Positions 41,391 through 50,306 of a DNA stretch of 64,000 nucleotides are shown here, piece by piece. The stretch's first letter is position 1, and the number at the start of each line of letters is the position of its first letter. The translations under genes were made by a program, and so were the position numbers. The notes under the pieces were generated by a model that was not told the DNA's origin, ran no database searches, and saw nothing but the letters and a program-made list of their open reading frames with translations. Source of the stretch: Endozoicomonas sp. G2_1 (GTDB lineage Bacteria > Pseudomonadota > Gammaproteobacteria > Enterobacterales > Alteromonadaceae); assembly GCF_017744155.1 (NCBI RefSeq), contig NZ_JAGHQT010000014.1, positions 1 to 64,000 on the forward strand. Reading direction: 5' to 3'.

Positions 41391-41920
41391 TACCCCGCTG
41401 CTGCCGTATCAGTGATGGCGACTACGGTTTCACGTTCAACCCAACAACCTGCACCATCAGGGATTAATTCGATAACTTTAATTGCTTGGTCACTTACTTC
41501 TGAAATTCGGCCGTTAAACAAACCCAAATAACTTCCCAGTGTTACCCTGTGTAAAGTTTGGTCCGAGGCTTCAACCAAGGCCCAAGTCACACCTAACTCA
41601 CCAAGCGTGCCTCGCATGGTCAAATTGCTCAAGGCAAATTTTTCTAGCGGCTGTTTACGGCGACGAGGGTCAGGGCTAAGACAACCAGACATTTGCTGAA
41701 GCTTTTCTTGAATGGCTTCAGGCTTGGGAATAACAAAAGGACTGCGCAAGGTTTGCGCGGAATAATCAACATGGTCGAATTCAGTCACTTCAGGCATTGG
41801 CTCAATGCGATTTGACGTATTGGCTTGTACCTGAGCGATATGCTCTCTCAAATCACTAGTATCGTTGAAACACCCCGTCAACAAAATCGGCAGAGTTGCC
41901 GCAATCAAGAATTTCTTCAT
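41390..41920 (-). CDS. pilP: Type IV pilus lipoprotein PilP
   Basis: Inner-membrane lipoprotein linking PilQ to PilNO. The lipobox LLTGC gives lipidated Cys17. It is 176 residues with a beta-domain (about 95-170, ALSNLTMRGTLGELGVTWALVE). Its start overlaps the pilO stop by 4 bp (ATGA) and its stop overlaps the pilQ start by one base, so all are coupled. Confidence 0.96.
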   Translation of the reverse strand: MKKFLIAATLPILLTGCFNDTSDLREHIAQVQANTSNRIEPMPEVTEFDHVDYSAQTLRSPFVIPKPEAIQEKLQQMSGCLSPDPRRRKQPLEKFALSNLTMRGTLGELGVTWALVEASDQTLHRVTLGSYLGLFNGRISEVSDQAIKVIELIPDGAGCWVERETVVAITDTAAAG

Positions 41921-42519
41921 TGTGCTGGAGCCTCCCGATAACGATATGTTTTAGCCTGTAACTTCAAGCGCAACACTTCATTCGATTCTTGTTCCATATC
42001 AATATTAAAGTCGTGCACAGTAACAATACGAGGTAAACCGGCAATTTTACTGACAAAACTACCAAACTCGTGATAGCTACCCAGTACTTCAATATCGATA
42101 GGCAGTTCGATATAAATTTCTTGTTCGATTTCCGGCTGCCAATTTAAGGTGACAAAATTTAAGCCGCTGGTGGTACCAACAAAAGTAATATCATCTAACA
42201 AACCTGGCGTTTCGTGGCTTTCAGGTAAGCTTTTCAGCTGCTGGGCAAACAACTCTTCCGCTTGCGCCATTTGTTCGCGAAACTGTTCCAAATTCGCAGC
42301 AACGTGATACTTGGCTTGATATTGCCCTTTAAGGGTCTGCTCTTCGGCTTGCACACGCTCAAGTGTCTCTATTTTGTCTTTAACAATTCCGATATAAGAC
42401 AAAAACGCCAGCATTACGGCGGTAAAAATACCAAGAACTAACTTGGCCGCATCGGGCCACTGACCAATATTATTTAGGTCTAAGTCGGCGTCTTTAAGTT
42501 GGGAGAAATCAATATTCAT
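41917..42519 (-). CDS. pilO: Type IV pilus alignment protein PilO
   Basis: Bitopic inner-membrane protein that pairs with PilN and aligns the pilus machine. It is 200 residues with one membrane helix (about 28-46), a coiled coil (50-95) and a ferredoxin-like periplasmic domain (about 105-195, IDIEVLGSYHEFGSFVSKIAGLPRIV). Only 2 bp separate it from pilN. Confidence 0.95.
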   Translation of the reverse strand: MNIDFSQLKDADLDLNNIGQWPDAAKLVLGIFTAVMLAFLSYIGIVKDKIETLERVQAEEQTLKGQYQAKYHVAANLEQFREQMAQAEELFAQQLKSLPESHETPGLLDDITFVGTTSGLNFVTLNWQPEIEQEIYIELPIDIEVLGSYHEFGSFVSKIAGLPRIVTVHDFNIDMEQESNEVLRLKLQAKTYRYREAPAQ

Positions 42520-42521
42520 AC

Positions 42522-43094
42522 TTATTTTCCTCCCGTTGGTGTTGTAGTGGCCAATAAGCCTTTGATAGTCACTTTCATTTTAAAGTCACTAAGCAATTTA
42601 TTGGTTTCATCTTTGTTGGTAATCGATTCCAGCACTGCATTGTCGAACAAATCAGAGCCTTCAATAGCGCGAATCATATTCGCTAAGTGGTTATTCGATT
42701 CACTCTTGCCGAACAATTGTAGGACATTGCCTTGCTTCTCCATTCTGGTTAAGTAAATACCAACCGGAACTACTTTGGCAATTTCGTCGAGTACTTGGGT
42801 ACCGACATTGCGGCTAAGCTGCAACTGTTCAATAACGTCCATCCGTTTTTGCAGATCAGATTTTCTATCATTCAACGTTTTTATTTCAGCGATGCGCTGA
42901 TCGAGCAGAGTAATCTCGTTAGTCAAAAACTGATTGCGCGCGTTTTGACCGTCGATACGCATCTGATAAAATTGGCCAACTAACAGACCAATGGCAATAA
43001 CAAACAAAGCAACAGCGGCAAGAATGGTAAAAAATTGCTTTTGTTTTGCCTTTTGAGCCTCTTCGCGCCAAGGCAATAAATTTATATATGCCAT
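42522..43094 (-). CDS. pilN: Type IV pilus assembly protein PilN
   Basis: Inner-membrane partner of PilM and PilO. The conserved cytoplasmic N-terminus INLLPWREE (residues 4-12) binds PilM. A membrane helix (about 22-44), a coiled coil and a periplasmic domain follow; 190 residues. It overlaps the end of pilM by 13 bp. Confidence 0.96.
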   Translation of the reverse strand: MAYINLLPWREEAQKAKQKQFFTILAAVALFVIAIGLLVGQFYQMRIDGQNARNQFLTNEITLLDQRIAEIKTLNDRKSDLQKRMDVIEQLQLSRNVGTQVLDEIAKVVPVGIYLTRMEKQGNVLQLFGKSESNNHLANMIRAIEGSDLFDNAVLESITNKDETNKLLSDFKMKVTIKGLLATTTPTGGK

Positions 43095-44161
43095 GAAGAA
43101 AAACTCCTTAATGCCAGACCAGATGCAACCATCAGCTGATGACTTATTTGCGCAAGCTCATCTTGATTGATACTGTCACTAATTTCCATGTTGCTAAACG
43201 GCGTAGCCATCACAGTGTGAATACCCAACTCTTCATTGAGCAATTCTTCAATACCCTCAACATGCGCAGTACCGCCAGATACCACGAGGTAATCAATCTT
43301 TTCTTTACCGCTAGAGGTCAGAAACATTTGAATAGCACGTCGAATTTGTTGCACTAACACGGTGTGAAATGGTGCCAACACTTCAAAGGTATAATTTGGC
43401 GGTAAATCGCGATTTACTTTTGACAATTCAGCCTCTTCGAAAGACTGATTATAATAAGAAACAATGGAGCGAGTGTATTGCTCACCACCAAAGGCTTGGT
43501 CGCGACTGTAGATGTGCTTGCCAGCGTCCATTACCGAAAACAGAGTCATACTGGCACCAATATCAATCATAGCGACCAGTTTTTTGTCGGCGTCGTCAGG
43601 TAACATCGGCAAGACTAAATCATAAGCCCTACTCATGGCATAGCCTTCAACATCGACAACTTTGGTTTCAAAGCCGCCAGTTTCAAGGGCGGAAACTCGT
43701 GCCTCAACCGACTCAGTGCGAGCGGCGCTCAACAAAACATTAACTTTAGTTGGATCTGATTCGTTAACGTCTAACGATTCAAAATCAAGACTAACTTCGT
43801 CAAGCGGGTAAGGAATAAGGCTATCGGCTTCAATCTCAATTTGACTAGCGAGTTCGTCTTCACTGAGGTTGACGTCCATATAAATAACTTTGGTGATCAC
43901 TGTTTGACCAGAAACAGCTGTCGAGGCTTGCTTCACTGAAGCATTAATTTTTTTGCGGACTTTTGCAATGACATTGCCAACCGCTTCGATATCCTGAATT
44001 TCCCTGTCGATCACGGCACCTCTTGGCATAGGTTCCATGGCAACTGCTTCAAGTACGTATCCATCACCATTTTGTCCTAACAAAACAGCCTTCACCGAGT
44101 GGGTACCAATATCTATGCCCACCATAACTGGTGTTTTCTTTTTCCATAGACTACTCAGCAT
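43082..44161 (-). CDS. pilM: Type IV pilus ATPase-like protein PilM
   Basis: Cytoplasmic actin-like protein that docks PilN. It is 359 residues with FtsA-like nucleotide-binding signatures (VGIDIGTHSVKAV near 15-27, MIDIGASMTLFSV, and VVSGGTAHVEGIEELL). TAGGAC precedes the ATG. First gene of pilMNOPQ, divergent from the PBP1a gene with 126 bp between, the usual gammaproteobacterial arrangement. Confidence 0.97.
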   Translation of the reverse strand: MLSSLWKKKTPVMVGIDIGTHSVKAVLLGQNGDGYVLEAVAMEPMPRGAVIDREIQDIEAVGNVIAKVRKKINASVKQASTAVSGQTVITKVIYMDVNLSEDELASQIEIEADSLIPYPLDEVSLDFESLDVNESDPTKVNVLLSAARTESVEARVSALETGGFETKVVDVEGYAMSRAYDLVLPMLPDDADKKLVAMIDIGASMTLFSVMDAGKHIYSRDQAFGGEQYTRSIVSYYNQSFEEAELSKVNRDLPPNYTFEVLAPFHTVLVQQIRRAIQMFLTSSGKEKIDYLVVSGGTAHVEGIEELLNEELGIHTVMATPFSNMEISDSINQDELAQISHQLMVASGLALRSFSSWHI

Positions 44162-44287
44162 AACGTCCTACTTGATAGTTTTTATAATAATAATCAAACA
44201 TTATATGTATAAATACATTTATTACATGCTTTTACACGATATACTAGCCCCATTGGACCTTTTTTAGCAAAAAATTGAGCTTTTGTT

Positions 44288-46996
44288 GTGCAATTACTGA
44301 AAAAATTTATAAAAATTGGATTTATTCTCTTTGTTTTAGGTTGCTTAGCACTGGTCGGCCTCTATTTGAGTATGCGCGACGAACTACCTAGTGTCGAGTC
44401 GCTGAAAAACGTCCAATGGCAAACGCCGATGAAAATTTACAGCCTCGATGGCAAGCTCATTTCTCAATTTGGCGAGAAAAAGCGCACACCAATGGCACTA
44501 GAAGACATGCCGCAACAATTAATCGACGCAATTCTAGCCACCGAAGATGATAGGTTTTATCACCATTTTGGTGTCGACCCAATAGGGGTTATGCGCGCGG
44601 TTGTCGGTAAGCTGATGGGACAAAACAAAGGCGGTGCCAGTACCATTACCATGCAAGTTGCTCGTAACTTTTTCCTCACCAGAGAACAAACTTATACCCG
44701 TAAGATTCGCGAAGTATTTTTGGCCTTTCACATTGAAAGCCTGTTGACGAAAGACGAAATTCTCGCTCTTTACATGAATAAAATTCCTTTGGGTCATCGA
44801 GCTTTCGGCTTTGGCGCAGCTGCGCAAGTTTATTATGGCAAAGAGCCGAAAGAGTTAACGTTAGCGCAGGTCGCGGTATTGGCGGGTTTACCCAAAGCAC
44901 CGTCAACCATTAACCCGATTCGTTCACCAAGTCGCGCAAAAGCAAGGCGTTCAGTGGTATTACAACGGATGTTAGTCAGCGGTTACATTAACACCTCGCA
45001 ATACGAGCAAGCCAACAATGCGCCGATTACCGGTAAACGTCACGGTGCCCAAATAGCACTTGATGCTCCTTACATTGCTGAAATGGCGCACCAAGAAATG
45101 CTCGAACGCTACGGTCGAGAACAGGCATACACTGGCGGCTACAAGGTCTACTTAACAACGCCATCAACCATGCAGTCGGCAGCACAAAACGCCTTAATAG
45201 AAAACCTTAAAAAATACGACCAACGTCACGGCTACCGAGGTGCTATTGCGCAGCTAAGACCATCACTCGCAGAAGATAGATGGCAAGAGCAACTCAACTC
45301 GCTACTGAGTGAACAAACCGAAATCGATGTTCAAGCATTAACTGACTACGGTATTGAACCATTGACCGATGATGAAATTAGCCAAGCGCTTGCCAACATC
45401 ACCAGCTATCAAAACATTGAAGCGGCAGTAGTCACAGACGTTAAAGCACAACAAATCACCATACGCGCAAAAGATGGTCGAGAGGGCTATATCAAATGGC
45501 CAGATATGGCGTGGGCTAGACCTTATATCTCTGATACTAAACAAGGAAAAGAGCCCGAAAATGCCTATCAAATCGTTAATTATGGCGATGTCATTTGGGT
45601 TGAGGCATTGAACGATGATGTTCAAAATACCGACTACGCCTTGAGTCAATTACCTCAAGCAAGTTCAGCGTTAGTGGCGATTTCTCCAGATAACGGTGCA
45701 ATCCAAGCTGCTGTCGGCGGTTTTAGTTTTAAAAAGAGTCAATTCAATCGCGTTACTCAAGCAAAACGTCAAGTCGGCTCTAATATCAAGCCATTCATTT
45801 ATTCGGCAGCATTAGAAAATGATACTACGCTCGCGAGTTTAGTTAACGATGCGCCAATTAATCAGTGGGATAGACGCTCAGGCGTGGTTTGGCGACCGAA
45901 AAACTCTCCCCCTCGTTACGATGGCCCGTTGCGCGTTCGACTTGCCCTAGCGCAATCAAAAAACGTGATCGCAGTAAGGCTATTGCGCAAAGTAGGATTG
46001 AGTAAAATTATCGACCATCTTTCACTGTTTGGTTTTGCGCCAGATGAATTACCGCGAGATGAATCACTGGCGCTTGGCTCGGCATCACTAACGCCGCTAG
46101 AAGTGGCGACCGGATTTGCCACTTTTGCCAATGGCGGTTACTTAATCGAACCCTATTTAATTGAGCGCATTGAAGATGCTTTTGGCAATGTTTTATATCA
46201 AGCTAACCCTGCTCTCGCTTGTGATAGCTGCGCGCCATCAGATTTAGTCGATGCTTTTGAAACGAGTGAGCTGAACACCCAAACTGAGCTTCAATTAGAT
46301 CAGACATTAACCAACAATCAGGCGAGCGTCGATAGTACGAACAACTTGGATAATTCTGAACAAGTATCAACGCAAAGCGATAATGTTATGTTACCGCGCT
46401 ATGCCGAGCGCGCGATAAGCCCTGAAAATGCCTTTTTGATCACCGAAGCATTGAATACTGCAATTTGGGGCGCTGACTGGTCGAAAAAGCCCGGCTGGCA
46501 AGGAACAGGATGGCGAGCTCGCAGCTTAAAACGCCGAGATATCGCTGGCAAAACAGGTACCACTAACGAATCAAAAGACGCGTGGTTTTCTGGTTATAGC
46601 CGCAGATTAGTCACCACCTCGTGGATTGGATTTGACGACCACACCCGCAACTTGGGTCAATCGCGTTTCAACAAAAATTTAGGGCGCGACCAAATTACCG
46701 GCAAAGAGTTTGGCGCTAAGTCAGCACAACCTGCGTGGATTGCGTTTATGAAATCTGCACTTGCCGAAATCCCCGAAGAGCCATTTCAGCCACCAGAACA
46801 AATTGTCTCGGTACGCATTGATAAAGCCAGCGGTAAGTTAACCAACAAAACCGACAAATCGAGTCTATTTGAATATTTCGCGTTAGGCACCGCACCCACT
46901 GAGTTTGTTAAGCAAGACGATAGCAATATTATCTTTGAACAAGAGCTGACCTCATCTAATGAGTCAGAGCCTGAACCTGAGGAAGAAATTTTTTAA
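44288..46996 (+). CDS. mrcA: Penicillin-binding protein 1A
   Basis: Bifunctional peptidoglycan synthase: glycosyltransferase plus transpeptidase. It is 902 residues with one N-terminal membrane anchor (about 8-28). The GT51 domain (about 50-230) has EDDRFYHHFGVD and GGASTITMQVARN. An OB-like region follows, then the transpeptidase domain with active-site S498 in GSNIKP, the SKN motif in LAQSKNVIAV, and KTG at 755-757. The start is GTG with only a weak GAG upstream. A Gln/Asn-rich insert lies before the ERAISPENAF block. Confidence 0.96.
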   Translation: MQLLKKFIKIGFILFVLGCLALVGLYLSMRDELPSVESLKNVQWQTPMKIYSLDGKLISQFGEKKRTPMALEDMPQQLIDAILATEDDRFYHHFGVDPIGVMRAVVGKLMGQNKGGASTITMQVARNFFLTREQTYTRKIREVFLAFHIESLLTKDEILALYMNKIPLGHRAFGFGAAAQVYYGKEPKELTLAQVAVLAGLPKAPSTINPIRSPSRAKARRSVVLQRMLVSGYINTSQYEQANNAPITGKRHGAQIALDAPYIAEMAHQEMLERYGREQAYTGGYKVYLTTPSTMQSAAQNALIENLKKYDQRHGYRGAIAQLRPSLAEDRWQEQLNSLLSEQTEIDVQALTDYGIEPLTDDEISQALANITSYQNIEAAVVTDVKAQQITIRAKDGREGYIKWPDMAWARPYISDTKQGKEPENAYQIVNYGDVIWVEALNDDVQNTDYALSQLPQASSALVAISPDNGAIQAAVGGFSFKKSQFNRVTQAKRQVGSNIKPFIYSAALENDTTLASLVNDAPINQWDRRSGVVWRPKNSPPRYDGPLRVRLALAQSKNVIAVRLLRKVGLSKIIDHLSLFGFAPDELPRDESLALGSASLTPLEVATGFATFANGGYLIEPYLIERIEDAFGNVLYQANPALACDSCAPSDLVDAFETSELNTQTELQLDQTLTNNQASVDSTNNLDNSEQVSTQSDNVMLPRYAERAISPENAFLITEALNTAIWGADWSKKPGWQGTGWRARSLKRRDIAGKTGTTNESKDAWFSGYSRRLVTTSWIGFDDHTRNLGQSRFNKNLGRDQITGKEFGAKSAQPAWIAFMKSALAEIPEEPFQPPEQIVSVRIDKASGKLTNKTDKSSLFEYFALGTAPTEFVKQDDSNIIFEQELTSSNESEPEPEEEIF

Positions 46997-47303
46997 CAGT
47001 CGTTTACGTTGACTAATACTGCGATTTGCGTTGTTTAGATACCGCTCAGCAAACTATTAACAACGTATAGACAAAATAATAATGAATAGCAGAGCCCTTT
47101 GCACCAATAAAGTGCAAAGGGCTTTTTTGGTTCAGCGTTTACAGTTTGTTCGATTGGGTAATTAAACAAAAAACGAGCACCACATAACACCTAAACATTT
47201 GTTATTGTTTATTAAAATCAGCACCAAACAAAAATTTAAAACACTAATGGCATATTAGTTGTTTATCCTTAAGTAAATATTTTAAGGACTAAGCAATTTC
47301 ATT
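46997..47303. other. Intergenic region before glucosylglycerate genes (307 bp)
   Basis: Contains the mrcA terminator (47094-47128) and an A/T-rich probable promoter region. An imperfect dyad ACACTAAT-GGCAT-ATTAGTTGT (about 47240-47262) lies 40-60 bp before the next ATG and could be an operator. No small gene is seen. Confidence 0.5.
47094..47128 (+). terminator. Rho-independent terminator of mrcA
   Basis: GCCCTTTGCAC (47094-47104), 7-nt loop, GTGCAAAGGGC (47112-47122), then TTTTTT. An 11-bp perfect stem about 100 bp after mrcA. Confidence 0.93.
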
Positions 47304-49067
47304 ATGCTCAAAACAAAATTGATCACAGACTTTGTCAGCCAACATCAATTGGCCGACAGCTTTATCGCCAGTGCTGAGCATTACTTCACCGACTACGCCG
47401 ACCACCTATACCAAAATTTTTTGAAACAAAACCAAGACGGCAACGGCAACAAAATCCCGCTAATGGTTGCCATCAACGGCTGCCAAGGTTCAGGTAAAAG
47501 TACTTTAGTAGCGTTCATCAAGTACTACCTCAGTGAGCGCTATCAACTCAATGTAATCGACTTATCACTCGATGATTTTTATTTGTCGAGCAAACAGCGA
47601 CAAGCGCTTAGCGACAGTATTCACCCCCTGTTAAAAACGCGCGGTGTACCTGGCAGCCACGACACCGTTTTGTTACGGGAAACTTTGTCGAAACTAGCAG
47701 CGGGCCAAGCGTGTTTATTGCCGCGTTTTGACAAAGCCAGCGACAACCCTGTTGATCAAGAGCAATGGCAAGTATCTAAGGCACCTGCGGATATTGTTTT
47801 GCTAGAAGGTTGGTGCTGGGGTGCAATGCCACAAAGCGAGCAACAGCTAAAACATCCGTGTAATAAACTAGAGCAGGAACACGACGGAGACGGTAGGTGG
47901 CGCGACTATGTCAATCAACAGCTAACTGAATATTACCAACCTTTGTATCGATATTTTGATACTTGGTTGATGCTGCAAGCACCCAGCTTTGCCTGCGTTG
48001 CCGATTGGCGTTGGCAACAAGAGCAAAAACTAACCCAAAGTTTAAACCAGGCTCAAGCATCGAGCAGTGTTGGGTTGATGAACAAAGCTCAGATAGATCA
48101 ATTTATTCAGCACTTCCAGCGGTTAACGGAACTTGCATTAAGCGAGTTACCCGAGCGCTGCCAACAAGTTTTTATTCTAAATAAAGAGCGAGAAATCATT
48201 GCGAGTCAAGATCATAGCGCGAGCTTGAGTCAGCCGCTTATTTTTACCGATCTCGATGGTACCTTGCTCGATCATCACAGTTATCGTTTTGATGCGGCAT
48301 TACCATTAATTGAAAAATTTAAACGTCAAAATACCCCCGTAATTATCAATTCCAGTAAAACCTTTGCTGAGATTCGCCAACTGCAAACTCAACTGGATCT
48401 CAACGAACCTTTTATCGTGGAAAATGGCGCCGCGGTTTATGTTCCTCAAGGTTATTTTGCTTGTAAACCTAATGGCATGAATGCGATCGACGACTTTTGG
48501 GTTAAGCGCTTTAACAAACCAAGGCACCACTGGCTCGATTTACTGAACCAATTAAAGGCTTCAAGTCACTATCAATTTGATCACTTTGACAACATGAGCG
48601 TGGAGCAAGTTTCTAGCTGCACCGGTTTAACGCTTACCCAAGCAGAACTCGCTCAACAGCGACAATTTGGCGAACCGATTTTATGGCGTGATAGTGATGA
48701 AAATAAAGCACATTTTATTGACCAAATCACCGAACTTGGCGGCCATATTCTGCACGGTGGTCGCTTTATTCACCTTACGGGTAAAGGGGATAAAGGCTGC
48801 GCAATGCAATACTTGGTGGATATTTATCAAGGGCAGCAAAAGCAATTTAATTTTGTTAGTTATGCCTTAGGCGACAGCGGCAACGACAACGACATGCTTG
48901 AACGTGCCGATATCGCCATTCAAATTCGTTCACCTAAACACGATTTCCCTATTCTCAAACGCACGCATCAGTTTTATCAAAGCCAAGCATACGGCCCAGA
49001 AGGCTGGCAGCAATGTTTAACCGAATTACTTTTCTCTAGCGCCGACACGGCGAATCAGGAGCACTAA
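47304..49067 (+). CDS. D-glycerate 3-kinase / glycosyl-phosphoglycerate phosphatase fusion
   Basis: A 587-residue two-domain enzyme. Residues 1-305 match bacterial/plant-type D-glycerate 3-kinase: Walker A GCQGSGKST (59-67), LSLDDFYLSSKQRQ, HPLLKTRGVPGSHD, LPRFDKASDNP, and VLLEGWCWGA. Residues 310-580 match the HAD mannosyl/glucosyl-3-phosphoglycerate phosphatase family: D316-L-D318-GT, INSSKTFAEI, ENGAAVYVP, and SYALGDSGNDNDML. Prediction: the kinase makes 3-phosphoglycerate from glycerate, and the phosphatase removes phosphate from glucosyl-3-phosphoglycerate. First of three codirectional genes, one base before the next ATG. The ribosome-binding site is weak. Confidence 0.85.
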   Translation: MLKTKLITDFVSQHQLADSFIASAEHYFTDYADHLYQNFLKQNQDGNGNKIPLMVAINGCQGSGKSTLVAFIKYYLSERYQLNVIDLSLDDFYLSSKQRQALSDSIHPLLKTRGVPGSHDTVLLRETLSKLAAGQACLLPRFDKASDNPVDQEQWQVSKAPADIVLLEGWCWGAMPQSEQQLKHPCNKLEQEHDGDGRWRDYVNQQLTEYYQPLYRYFDTWLMLQAPSFACVADWRWQQEQKLTQSLNQAQASSSVGLMNKAQIDQFIQHFQRLTELALSELPERCQQVFILNKEREIIASQDHSASLSQPLIFTDLDGTLLDHHSYRFDAALPLIEKFKRQNTPVIINSSKTFAEIRQLQTQLDLNEPFIVENGAAVYVPQGYFACKPNGMNAIDDFWVKRFNKPRHHWLDLLNQLKASSHYQFDHFDNMSVEQVSSCTGLTLTQAELAQQRQFGEPILWRDSDENKAHFIDQITELGGHILHGGRFIHLTGKGDKGCAMQYLVDIYQGQQKQFNFVSYALGDSGNDNDMLERADIAIQIRSPKHDFPILKRTHQFYQSQAYGPEGWQQCLTELLFSSADTANQEH

Positions 49068-49068
49068 A

Positions 49069-50295
49069 ATGGCAGATTTTTATCAAAACGGCATAGTAAC
49101 AACACTGCACAACCTCAAGCAACGCAGCTATCAAAGTATGGAGCAAGAGTTAGTCGAGTTTGGCAAAAGTCGGCCAATGGGCTTAATTCTGCCCTCGTTG
49201 TTCTCAGAACTTGAAGGTAAAGCACTACCCAAGATCATCGACCAAATCGCTGAAGTGCCTTACCTCAATCAAATCGTCATAGGATTAGATCGCGCCGACC
49301 AAGCGCAATATCAACACGCCCTCAAGTTTTTCAGTAAGCTTGGGCAAGAGCATAAAGTGCTGTGGAACGATGGCCCTAGGCTAAAAGCTCTTGATGCCAA
49401 GTTACAAGCAAAGGGGCTAGCGCCAAAAGAGCTCGGTAAGGGCCGCAATGTTTGGTATTGCATGGGCTATATTCTCGCCTCCAATAAAGCTGAGGCAGTG
49501 GCACTGCACGATTGTGACATTCTCACCTACGAAAAAGACTTACTGGCAAGATTACTCTACCCTGTCGCCAACCCTCACTTCAACTATGAGTTTTGTAAAG
49601 GCTTTTACGCGCGCGTCGCCGATGGCAAAATCAACGGTCGGGTTTCGCGACTATTAGTTACGCCACTGATCAAAGCACTTAAAAAAGTCGCCGGTTGTAA
49701 CGAATACCTCGATTATATGGATAGCTTTCGCTATCCACTGGCGGGTGAGTTTTCATTCCGCCGTGATGTCTTAACTGACCTGCGCATCCCCAGCGATTGG
49801 GGCTTAGAAATTGGTGTGCTCAGCGAAATGCAGCGCAACTATGCCTACAACCGCATTTGTCAGGCCGATATCGCTGATATTTACGATCACAAGCACCAAG
49901 ATTTATCCCTCGACAACAAAGAAGCGGGCTTGTCGAAAATGTCGATCGACATCACCAAAGCCTTTATTCGCAAGCTCGCCACTCAGGGTCAAACCTTTAA
50001 CGCCGAAACCTTCCGCACCTTAAAAGCAACCTACTTTAGAATCGCTTTAGACTATGTCGAAACCTACCGCCACGATGCCATGATGAATGGCCTCAGCCTC
50101 GACATTCACAACGAAGAAAAAGCGGTAGAAATGTTTGCCCAAAATATCGTGACTGCCGGTCAAACCTTCCTCGACAACCCAATGGCGACACCGTTTATTC
50201 CGGCGTGGAACCGAGTGATTAGCGCCGAGCCAGACATTTTGGCCCAAATTAAACAAGCGGTAGAACTCGACAACCAAGAATTCAGTCAAGCGTAG
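49069..50295 (+). CDS. Glucosyl-3-phosphoglycerate synthase-like glycosyltransferase
   Basis: A 408-residue GT-A-type glycosyltransferase resembling GpgS (GT81), which joins glucose from an NDP-glucose to 3-phosphoglycerate. Visible features: [14 protein letters not shown] near the N-terminus, the metal-binding D148-C-D150, [27 protein letters not shown] (acceptor region, about 224-250), and IYDHKHQDL. It does not look like GT55 mannosyl-3-phosphoglycerate synthase. AGGAG precedes the ATG. Its position between the phosphatase fusion and a GH13_18 phosphorylase strongly supports glucosylglycerate synthesis. The donor (ADP-, GDP- or UDP-glucose) is unknown. Confidence 0.82.
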   Translation: MADFYQNGIVTTLHNLKQRSYQSMEQELVEFGKSRPMGLILPSLFSELEGKALPKIIDQIAEVPYLNQIVIGLDRADQAQYQHALKFFSKLGQEHKVLWNDGPRLKALDAKLQAKGLAPKELGKGRNVWYCMGYILASNKAEAVALHDCDILTYEKDLLARLLYPVANPHFNYEFCKGFYARVADGKINGRVSRLLVTPLIKALKKVAGCNEYLDYMDSFRYPLAGEFSFRRDVLTDLRIPSDWGLEIGVLSEMQRNYAYNRICQADIADIYDHKHQDLSLDNKEAGLSKMSIDITKAFIRKLATQGQTFNAETFRTLKATYFRIALDYVETYRHDAMMNGLSLDIHNEEKAVEMFAQNIVTAGQTFLDNPMATPFIPAWNRVISAEPDILAQIKQAVELDNQEFSQA

Positions 50296-50306
50296 AGTAT
50301 GGTGTG

